64,000 nucleotides of DNA from Dipteris shenzhenensis (taxonomy: Eukaryota > Polypodiophyta > Polypodiopsida > Gleicheniales): NCBI GenBank assembly GCA_047967505.1, contig CM106539.1; one strand, 5' to 3'. Positions 53,301-64,000 of the stretch are shown here, piece by piece. The notes below the pieces were generated by a model, which searched no databases, was not told where the DNA came from, and saw only the letters and a program-made list of their open reading frames with translations. The first letter of the stretch is position 1. Each line of letters opens with the position of its first letter. Both the position numbers and the translations under genes were made by a program.

Positions 53301-55454
53301 ACCACCTAGATTAAGGCATAGGAAAAGTATTGTGCCCATCGAATATGCTTTGCGTGGTCGATCGAGCATTAAATACCATTTTTTCCTCAGTGTCATGCAC
53401 ATCCTTAAAAAAGCACGCTGCTAGGTGTGTTATCCGATCAAGTACTTATGCAATGGGAATGCCACTTTGCATGTAAGTCAATTACACCTAGTTCAAGGTG
53501 TGTGCAAGGTATTTTGCCCATTGGATATGCTTTGCATTGTCGTTCAGGCATAAAAAAATGTTTTTGCCTTAGTGTCATGCACAACCATATAAAAACACGG
53601 CCGTAGGTGTGTTATTCAAACAAGTACTTATCGGATGGGGGCTCCACTTTGTACACAAGTCCGTTAAAACTATGTTGAGGTGCGTGCAAAGTATTGCCAC
53701 CATCGGATATGCTTGGCATGGTCGATCAAGCATTATACACCATTTTTTCCCTAGTGGTATGCACATCCGAAAAAAAACATGCCCTTAGGTGTGTTATCTG
53801 TCCAAGTACTTATCAGATGTGTGTGCCTCTTTGATTAATACCACCTAGGTTGAGGCATAAGAAAAGTATTGTGCCCATCGGATGTCCTTTGCATGGTCGA
53901 TCGAGCATTAAATACTATTTTTGCTCTAATGTCATGCACATCTATAAAAAAACACGCTGCTAGGTATGTTATCCAATCAAGCACTTATGGAATGGGTGTG
54001 CCACTTTGCATGTAAGTCAATTCCACTTAGTTGAAGTTGTGTGCAAAGTATTGTGCCCATCGAATATGCTTTGCATTGTCGATCAAGCATAAAACACCGT
54101 TTTTGCCTTAGTGTCATGCACAACCATGAAAAAACATGGTCCTAGGTGTGTTATTCAAACAAGTACTTATCGGATGGGGGATCCACTTTGCATTCAAGTC
54201 CCTTTCAACTACGTTGAGGTGCATGCAAAGTATTTTCACCATCGGATATGCTTTGCATGGTCGATCACGCCTTATACACCATTTTTTCTATAGTGATATG
54301 CACATCCGCAAAAAAACACGCCCTTAGGTGTGTTATCAAGCCAAGTACTAATTGGATGGGTGTGCCTCTTTGAGAACATTTCAATACCACCTAGGTTGAG
54401 GTGTACAAAAAGTGTTGTGTCCATCGAATATCCTTTGCATGGTCGATCGAGCATTAAATACTATTTTTGCTCTAGTGTTATGCACATCCGTAAAAAAACA
54501 CGCTACTAGGTATGTTATCCGATCAAGCACTTATGGGGTGGTAGTGCCACTTTGCATGTAAGTCAATTCCACCTAGTTGAAGGTGTGTGCAAAGTATTAA
54601 TAGTGATATGCACATCCACAAAAAAACACGCCCTTAGGTGTGTTATCTAGCCAAGTACTAATTGGATGGGTGTGCCTCTTTGAGAACATTTCAATACCAC
54701 CTAGGTTGAGGTGTACAAAAAGTGTTATGCCCATCGAATATCCTTTGCATGGTCGATCGAGCATTAAATACTATTTTTGCTCTAGTGTTATGCACATCCG
54801 TAAAAAAACACGCTACTAGGTATGTTATCCGATCAAGCACTTATGGGGTGGGAGTGCCACTTTGCATGTAAGTCAATTCCACCTAGTTGAAGGTGTGTGC
54901 AAAGTATTGTGCCCATGGGAGATGCTTTGCATTGTCGATCAAGCATAAAACACCGTTTTTGCCTTGCAAAGTATTGTGCCCATCGGATATGCTTTGCATT
55001 GTCGATCAAGCATAAAACACCATTTTTGCCTTAGTGTCATGCATAACCATGAAGAAACATGGTCCTAAGTGTGTTAATCAAACAAGTACTTATCGGATGG
55101 GGGCTCCAGTTTGCACACAAGTCCATTTCAACTAGGTTGAGATGCGTGCAAAGTATGGTCACCATCGAATATGCTCTGCATGGTCGATTACACATTATAC
55201 AACGTTTTTCCTATAGTGATATGCCCTTAGGTGTGTTATCTGTCCAAGTACTTATCAGATGTGTGTGCCTCTTTGAGAACATTTCAATACCACCTAGGTT
55301 GAGGCATAAGAAAAGTATTGTGCCCATCGGATGTCCTTTGCATGGTCGATCGAGCATTAAATACTATTTTTGCTCTAATGTCATGCACATCTATAAAAAA
55401 ACACGCTGCTAGGTATGTTATCCAATCAAGCACTTATGGAATGGGTGTGCCACT

Positions 55455-58400
55455 TTGCATGTAAGTCAATTCCACTTAGTTGAAGTTGTGTGCAAAGTAT
55501 TGTGCCCATCGAATATGCTTTGCATTGTCGATCAAGCATAAAACATAAAACACCGTTTTTGCCTTAGTGTCATGCACAACCATGAAAAAAGATGGTCCTA
55601 GGTGTGTTATTCAAACAAGTACTTATCGGATGGGGGATCCACTTTGCATGCAAGTCCCTTTCAACTACGTTGAGGTGCATGCAAAGTATTTTCACCATCG
55701 GATATGCTTTGCATGGTCGATCACGCCTTATACACCATTTTTTCTATAGTGATATGCACATCCGCAAAAAAACACGCCCTTAGGTGTGTTATCTAGCCAA
55801 GTACTAATTGGATGGGTGTGCCTCTTTGAGAACATTTCAATACCACCTAGGTTGAGGTGTACAAAAAGTGTTGTTCCCATCGAATATCCTTTGCATGGTC
55901 GATCGAGCATTAAATACTATTTTTGCTCTAGTGTTATGCACATCCGTAAAAAAACACGCTACTAGGTATGTTATCCGATCAAGCACTTATGGGGTGGGAG
56001 TGCCACTTTGCATGTAAGTCAATTCCACCTAGTTGAAGGTGTGTGCAAAGTATTGTGCCCATGGGATATGCTTTGCATTGTCGATCAAGCATAAAACACC
56101 GTTTTTGCCTTGCAAAGTATTGTGCCCATCGGATATGCTTTGCATTGTCGATCAAGCATAAAACACCATTTTTGCCTTAGTGTCATGCATAACCATGAAG
56201 AAACATGGTCCTAAGTGTGTTAATCAAACAAGTACTTATCGGATGGGGGCTCCAGTTTGCACGCAAGTCCATTTCAACTAGGTTGAGATGCATGCAAAGT
56301 ATGGTCACCATCGAATATGCTCTGCATGGTCGATTACACATTATACAACGTTTTTCCCGTAGTGATATGCACATCCGCAAAAAAACATGCCCCTAGGTAT
56401 GTTATCTGACCAAGTACTTATCGGATGGGTGTGCCACTTTGAGAACATTTCAATGCCACATAGGTTAAGGTGAAGGGAAAGTATTGTGCCCATCGGATAT
56501 GCTTTGCATGGTCGATCGAGCATTAAATACCATCTTTGCATTAGTGTCATGCACATCCGTAAAAAAACACGCTGCTAGGTGTGTTATCTGATCAAGCACT
56601 TATGGGCTGGGTGTGCCACTTTGCATGTAAGTCAATTCCACCTAGTTTAATGTGTGTGCAAAGTATTGTGCCCATCCGATATGCTTTGCATTGTCAATCA
56701 AGCATAAAACACTGTTTTTGCCTTTGTGTCATGCACAACCATATAAAAACACGACTGTAGGTGTGTTATTCAAATAAGTACTTATCGGATGTGGGCTCCA
56801 CTTTGCACGCAAGTCTATTTCAACTACGTTGACGTGCGTGTAGAGTACTGTCACCATCGGATATGCTTTGCATGGTCGATCACGCATTATACATTGTTTT
56901 TTCCCTAGTGTTATGGACATCCGCAAAAAAACACGAGATTAGGTGTGTTATCTGACCAAGTACTTATCGGATGGGTGTGCCTCATTGAGAAAATTTCAAT
57001 ACCACCTAGGTTGAGGCGTACAAAAAGTGTTGTGCCCATCGGATATCCTTTGCATGGTCGATCGAGCATTAAATACTATTTTTATTCTAGGGTCATGCAC
57101 ATCCGTAAAAAAACACGCTGCTAGGTATGTTATCCGATCAAGCACTTATGGGATGGGAGTGCCACTTTGCATGTAAGTGAATTCCACCTAGTTGAAGGTG
57201 TGTGCAAAGTATTGTGCCCATCGCATATGCTTTGCATTGGCGATCAAGCATAAAACACCGTTTTTGCCTTAGTGTCATGCAGAACCATGAAAAAAGACAG
57301 TCCTAGGTGTGTTATTCAAACAAGTACTTACCAGATGGGGGCTCCACTTTGCACCCAAGTTTCTTTCAACTACGTTGAGGTGCATGCAAAGTATTGTCAC
57401 CATCGGATATGCTTTGCATGGTCAATCATGCCTTATACACCATTTTTTGTCTAGTGATATGCACATCCGCAAAAAAACACGCCCTTAGGTGTGTTATCTA
57501 GCCAAGTACTTATCAGATGGGTGTGCCTCTTTGAGAAAATTTCAATACCACCTATGTTGAGGCATACGAAAAGTGTTGTGCCCATCGGATATCCTTTGCA
57601 TGGTTGATCGAGCATTAAATACTATTTTTGCTCTAGTGTCATGCACATCCGTAAAAAAACACGCTACTAGGTATGTTATCCGATCAAGCACTTATGGGAT
57701 GGGAGTGCCACTTTGCTTGTAAGTCAATTCCACCTAGTTGAAGGTGTGTGCAAAGTAATGTGCCTTCGAATATGCTTTGCATTGTGGATCAAGCATAAAA
57801 CACCGTTTTTGCCTTAGTGTCATGCACAACCATGAAAAAACATGGTCCTAAGTGTGTTAATCAAATAAGTACTTATCGGATGGGGACTCCAGTTTGCACG
57901 CAAGTCCATTTCAACTAGGTTGATATGCGTGCAAAGTATTGTCACCATCGGATATGCTCTGCATGGTCGATTATGCATTATACAACGTTTTTCCCGTAGT
58001 GATATGCACATCCGCAAAAAAACATGCCCCTAGGTATGTTATCTAACCAAGTACTTATCAGATGGGTGTGCCTCTTTGAGAACATTTCAATACCACCTAG
58101 GTTGAGGTGTAGGAAAAGAATTGTGCCCATCGGATATGCTTTGCATGGTTGATCGAGCATTAAATACCATTTTTGCCTTAGTATCATGCACATCCATAAA
58201 AAACATGCCGCTAGGTGTATTATCCGATCAAGTACTTATGCGATGGGAATGCCACTTTGCATGTAAGTCAATTCCACCTAGTTGAAGGTGTGTGCAAAGT
58301 AATGTGCCCATCGGATATGCTTTGCATTGTCGATCAAGCATAAAACACCGTTTTTCCCTTAGTGTCATGCACAACCATGAAAAAACACGGTCCTAAGTGT

Positions 58401-61400
58401 GTTAATCAAACAACTACTTATCGGATGGGGGCTCAAGTTTGCACACAAGTCCATTTCAACTAGGTTGAGATGCACGCAAAGTATTGTCACCATCAGATAT
58501 GCTCTGCATGGTCAATTACGCATTATACAACTTTTTTCCCGTAGTGATATGCACATCCACAAAAAAACATGCCCTTAGGTATGTTATCTGACCAAGTACA
58601 TATCGGATGGGTGTTCCTCTTTGAGAACAATTGAATACCACCTAGGTTAAGGTGTAGGAAAAGTATTATGCCCATCGGATATGCTTTGCATGGTCGATCG
58701 GGCATTAAATACCATTTTTGCCTTAGTGTCATGCACATCCATAAAAAAACACACTCCTAGGTGTGTTATCCGATCATGTACTTATGCGATGGGAATGTCA
58801 CTTTGCATGTAAGTCAATTCCACCTAATTGAAGGTGTGTGCAAAGTATTGTGCCCATCGGATATGCTTTGCATTGTCGATCAAGCATAAAACACCGTTTT
58901 TGCCTTTATGTCATGCACAACCATATAAAAACACGGCCGTAGGTGTGTTATTCAAATAAGTACTTATCGGATGAGGGCTCCACTTTGCACACAAGTCCGT
59001 TTCAACAACGTTGAGGTGCGTTTAAAGTACTGTCACCATTGGATATGCTTTGCATGGTCCATCATGCATTATACACCATTTTCTCCCTAGTGATATGGAC
59101 ATCCACAAAAAAACACGCGATTAGGTGTGTTATCTGACCAAGTACTTATCGGATGGGTGTGCCTCATTGAGAAAATCTCAATACCACCTAGGTTGAGGCG
59201 TACGAAAAGTGTTGTGCCCATTGGATATCCTTTGTATGGTCAATCGAGCATTAAATACTATTTTTGCTCGTGTCATGCACCTCCATAAAAAAACACGCTG
59301 CTAGGTATGTTATCCGATCAAGAACTTATGGGATAAGAGTGCCACTTTGCATGTAAGTCAATTCCACTTAGTTGAAGTTGTGTGCAAAGTATTGTGCCCA
59401 TCGAATATGCTTTGCATTGTCGATCAAGCATAAAACATAAAACACCGTTTTTGCCTTAGTGTCATGCACAACCATGAAAAAAGATGGTCCTAGGTGTGTT
59501 ATTCAAACAAGTACTTATCGGATGGGGGATCCACTTTGCATGCAAGTCCCTTTCAACTACGTTGAGGTGCATGCAAAGTATTTTCACCATCGGATATGCT
59601 TTGCATGGTCGATCACGCCTTATACACCATTTTTTCTATAGTGATATGCACATCTGCAAAAAAAACATGCCCTTAGGTGTGTTATCTAGCCAAGTACTAA
59701 TTGGATCGGTGTGCCTCTTTGAGAACATTTCAATACCACCTAGGTTGAGGTGTACAAAAAGTGTTGTTCCCATCGAATATCCTTTGCACGGTCGATCGAG
59801 CATTAAATACTATTTTTGCTCTAGTGTTATGCACATCCGTAAAAAAACATGCTACTAGGTATGTTATCCGATCAAGCACTTATGGGGTGGGAGTGCCACT
59901 TTGCATGTAAGTCAATTCCACCTAGTTGAAGGTGTGTGCAAAGTATTGTGCCCATGGGATATGCTTTGCATTGTCGATCAAGCATAAAACACCGTTTTTG
60001 CCTTGCAAAGTATTGTGCCCATCGGATATGCTTTGCATTGTCGATCAAGCATAAAACACCATTTTTGCCTTAGTGTCATGCATAACCATGAAGAAACATG
60101 GTCCTAAGTGTGTTAATCAAACAAGTACTTATCGGATGGGGGCTCCAGTTTGCACGAAAGTCCATTTCAACTAGGTTGAGATGCATGCAAAGTATGGTCA
60201 CCATCGAATATGCTCTGCATGGTCGATTACACATTATACAACGTTTTTCCCGTAGTGATATGCACATCCGCAAAAAAACATGCCCCTAGGTATGTTATCT
60301 GACCAAGTACTTATCGGATGGGTGTGCCACATTGAGAACATTTCAATGCCACATAGGTTAAGGTGAAGGGAAAGTATTGTGCCCATTGGATATGCTTTGC
60401 ATGGTCGATCGAGCATTAAATACCATTTTTGCATTAGTGTCATGCACATCCGTAAAAAAACACGCTGCTAGGTGTGTTATCTGATCAAGCACTTATGGGC
60501 TGGGTGTGCCACTTTGCATGTAAGTCAATTCCACCTAGTTTAATGTGTGTGCAAAGTATTGTGCCCATCCGATATGCTTTGCATTGTCAATCAAGCATAA
60601 AACACTGTTTTTGCCTTTGTGTCATGCACAACCATATAAAAACACGACTGTAGGTGTGTTATTCAAATAAGTACTTACCGGATGTGGGCTCCACTTTGCA
60701 CGCAAGTCTATTTCAACTACGTTGAGGTGCGTGTAGAGTACTGTCACCATCGGATATGCTTTGCATGGTCGATCACGCATTATACATTGTTTTTTCCCTA
60801 GTGTTATGGACATCCGCAAAAAAACACGAGATTAGGTGTGTTATCTGACCAAGTACTTATCGGATGGGTGTGCCTCATTGAGAACATTTCAATACCACCT
60901 AGGTTGAGGCGTACAAAAAGTGTTGTGCCCATCGGATATCCTTTGCATGGTCGATCGAGCATTAAATACTATTTTTATTCTAGGGTCATGCACATCCGTA
61001 AAAAAACATGCTGCTAGGTATGTTATCCGATCAAGCACTTATGGGATGGGAGTGCCACTTTGCATGTAAGTGAATTCCACCTAGTTGAAGGTGTGTGCAA
61101 AGTATTGTGCCCATCGCATATGCTTTGCATTGGCGATCAAGCATAAAACACCGTTTTTGCCTTAGTGTCATGCAGAACCATGAAAAAAGACAGTCCTAGG
61201 TGTGTTATTCAAACAAGTACTTACCAAATGGGGGCTCCACTTTGCACGCAAGTTTCTTTCAACTACGTTGAGGTGCATGCAAAGTATTGTCACCATCGGA
61301 TATGCTTTGCATGGTCAATCATGCCTTATACACCATTTTTTGTCTAGTGATATGCACATCCGCAAAAAAACACGCCCTTAGGTGTGTTATCTAGCCAAGT

Positions 61401-64000
61401 ACTTATCAGATGGGTGTGCCTCTTTGAGAAAATTTCAATACCACCTATGTTGAGGCATACGAAAAGTGTTGTGCCCATCGGATATCCTTTGCATGGTTGA
61501 TCGAGCATTAAATACTATTTTTGCTCTAGTGTCATGCACATCCGTAAAAAAACACGCTACTAGGTATGTTATCCGATCAAGCACTTATGGGATGGGAGTG
61601 CCACTTTGCTTGTAAGTCAATTCCACCTAGTTGAAGGTGTGTGCAAAGTATTGTGCCCATCGAATATGCTTTGCATTGTGGATCAAGCATAAAACACCGT
61701 TTTTGCCTTAGTGTCATGCACAACCATGAAAAAACATGGTCCTAAGTGTGTTAATCAAATAAGTACTTATCGGATGGGGACTCCAGTTTGCACGCAGGTC
61801 CATTTCAACTAGGTTGAGATGCGTGCAAAGTATTGTCACCATCGGATATGCTCTGCATGGTCGATTATGCATTATACAACGTTTTTCCCGTAGTGATATG
61901 CACATCCGCAAAAAAACATGCCCCTAGGTATGTTATCTAACCAAGTACTTATCAGATGGGTGTGCCTCTTTGAGAACATTTCAATACCACCTAGGTTGAG
62001 GTGTAGGAAAAGAATTGTGCCCATCGGATATGCTTTGCATGGTTGATCGAGCATTAAATACCATTTTTGCCTTAGTATCATGCACATCCGTAAAAAAACA
62101 TGCCGCTAGGTGTATTATCCGATCAAGTACTTATGCGATGGGAATGCCACTTTGCATGTAAGTCAATTCCACCTAGTTGAAGGTGTGTGCAAAGTAATGT
62201 GCCCATCGGATATGCTTTGCATTGTCGATCAAGCGTAAAACACCGTTTTTCCCTTAGTGTCATGCACAACCATGAAAAAACACGGTCCTAAGTGTGTTAA
62301 TCAAACAACTACTTATCGGATGGGGGCTCAAGTTTGCACACAAGTCCATTTCAACTAGGTTGAGATGCACACAAAGTATTGTCACCATCGGATATGCTCT
62401 GCATGGTCAATTACGCATTATACAACTTTTTTCCCGTAGTGATATGCACATCCACAAAAAAACATGCCCTTAGGTATGTTATCTGACCAAGTACATATCG
62501 GATGGGTGTGCCTCTTTGAGAACAATTGAATACCACCTAGGTTAAGGTGTAGGAAAAGTATTATGCCCATCGGATATGCTTTGCATGGTCAATCGGGCAT
62601 TAAATACCATTTTTGCCTTAGTGTCATGCACATCCATAAAAAAAGACACTCCTAGGTGTGTTATCCGATCATGTACTTATGCGATGGGAATGTCACTTTG
62701 CATGTAAGTCAATTCCACCTAATTGAAGGTGTGTGCAAAGTATTGTGCCCATCGGATATGCTTTGCATTGTCGATCAAGCATAAAACACCGTTTTTGCCT
62801 TTATGTCATGCACAACCATATAAAAACACGGCCGTAGGTGTGTTATTCAAATAAGTACTTATCGGATGAGGGCTCCACTTTGCACACAAGTCCGTTTCAA
62901 CAATGTTGAGGATATGCTTTGCATGGTCCATCACGCATTATACACCATTTTTTCCCTAGTGATATGGACATCCACAAAAAAACACGCGATTAGGTGTCTT
63001 ATCTGACCAAGTACTTATCGGATGGGTGTGCCTCATTGAGAAAATCTCAATACCACCTAGGTTGAGGCGTACGAAAAGTGTTGTGCCCATTGGATATCCT
63101 TTGTATGGTCAATCGAGCATTAAATACTATTTTTGCTCGTGTCATGCACCTCCATAAAAAAACACGCTGCTAGGTATGTTATCCGATCAAGAACTTATGG
63201 GATAAGAGTGCCACTTTACATGTAAGTCAATTCCACTTAGTTGAAGTTGTGTGCAAAGTATTGTGCCCATCGAATATGCTTTGCATTGTCGATCAAGCAT
63301 AAAACATAAAACACCGTTTTTGCCTTAGTGTCATGCACAACCATGAAAAAAGATGGTCCTAGGTGTGTTATTCAAACAAGTACTTATCGGATGGGGGATC
63401 CACTTTGCATGCAAGTCCCTTTCAACTACGTTGAGGTGCATGCAAAGTATTTTCACCATCGGATATGCTTTGCATGGTCGATCACGCCTTATACACCATT
63501 TTTTCTATAGTGATATGCACATCTGCAAAAAAACACGCCCTTAGGTGTGTTATCTAGCCAAGTACTAATTGGATGGGTGTGCCTCTTTGAGAACATTTCA
63601 ATACCACCTAGGTTGAGGTGTACAAAAAGTGTTGTTCCCATCGAATATCCTTTGCATGGTCGATCGAGCATTAAATACTATTTTTGCTCTAGTGTTATGC
63701 ACATCCGTAAAAAAACACGCTACTAGGTATGTTATCCGATCAAGCACTTATGGGGTGGGAGTGCCACTTTGCATGTAAGTCAATTCCACCTAGTTGAAGG
63801 TGTGTGTAAAGTATTGTGCCCATGGGATATGCTTTGCATTGTCGATCAAGCATAAAACACCGTTTTTGCCTTGCAAAGTATTGTGCCCATCGGATATGCT
63901 TTGCATTGTCGATCAAGCATAAAACACCATTTTTGCCTTAGTGTCATGCATAACCATGAAGAAACATGGTCCTAAGTGTGTTAATCAAACAAGTACTTAT
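55455..64000. repeat. 3.89-kb higher-order repeat within the satellite
   Basis: Segments recur at fixed offsets: 55567/59459/63328, 56205/60098, 57272/61165 and 57820/61714, giving periods of 3,892-3,894 and then 3,869 bp. The shorter step comes from a ~24-bp deletion near 62909. Two units and part of a third are present, nearly identical. A separate ~1.45-kb duplication (about 53.78-55.22 kb against 55.22 kb onward) precedes it. Confidence 0.88.

Larger units (their letters stand above)
47885..64000. repeat. ~182-bp satellite array in trimeric units
   Basis: Monomer starts at 57641, 57822, 58004 and 58186 give 181-182 bp. Three monomer types alternate, marked by CATGCACATCCGTAAAAAAA, CATGCACAACCATGAAAAAA and ATGCACATCCGCAAAAAAAC, making a trimer of about 546 bp that repeats to the window end. 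All monomers share GTACTTATCGGATGGG, ACCATCGGATATGC and TGCATGGTCGATC elements. The many 60-70-residue reading frames are shadows. The near-nucleosomal length and long array suit a pericentromeric or centromeric satellite. Confidence 0.96.

Noticed and set aside
48193-63671. Dozens of 60- to 124-codon frames on both strands
   Set aside because: The same frames recur with each satellite monomer, so they are repeat shadows, not genes.
47885-64000. CRISPR array
   Set aside because: Repeats are ~182 bp and contiguous with no unique spacers, in a plant-type genome.

Overview
The window is repeat-dense nuclear DNA of a land plant or close relative. The evidence is Ty1/copia elements with the plant-type PBS (TGGTATCAGAGC), a Tat/Athila-like Ty3/gypsy element with a tRNA-Asp-like PBS, a CACTA (En/Spm) transposase family with spliceosomal introns, TTTAGGG-type telomere-like tracts, and a 16-kb satellite. 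I found no intact host gene, tRNA, rRNA or CRISPR. The species cannot be fixed from this; a seed-free plant would fit the DUF7869-like genes, but that is a guess. The setting looks pericentromeric.

Layout. 1-6447: the 5' part of a minus-strand copia element (gag-pol 1-3448, an unusually long leader, PBS 6179-6190, 257-bp 5' LTR 6191-6447). 6448-7005 and 22064-22905: one palindrome-rich repeat array, split by a gypsy element. 7006-22058: a complete 15.05-kb minus-strand gypsy element with two ~1.1-kb LTRs, a GTTGC target duplication, PBS, gag-pro, pol, and a ~1,255-codon extra ORF between pol and the 3' LTR. 22910-23110: interstitial telomere-like repeats. 23151-27527 (+) and 44405-47808 (-): two diverged copies of a large DUF7869-like gene carrying a possible D-D-E/D catalytic pattern, a candidate poorly described transposase. 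The plus copy holds nested terminal-inverted-repeat insertions. 28036-33110 (+) and 35490-39575 (-): two related CACTA copies in inverted orientation with shared subterminal palindromes, separated by copia fragments and a copia LTR (33111-35493). 39584-39626: a perfect 19-bp-arm hairpin. 39630-43290: a 3.6-kb pyrimidine tract with embedded palindromes. 43880-44290: a short tandem repeat. 47885-64000: a ~182-bp satellite organised as trimers (~546 bp) and, at the right end, a 3.89-kb higher-order repeat; a 0.45-kb fragment with a gene-like C-terminus is embedded at 49890-50338.

Nearly every coding remnant is broken. Most of the nonsense codons that can be judged are what a C-to-T change at a Gln or Arg(CGA) codon would give, which points to decay by deamination of methylated cytosine. 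The gypsy element is the youngest large insertion: its LTRs differ by only about six substitutions by eye, and its insertion site can be reconstructed from the flanking array.
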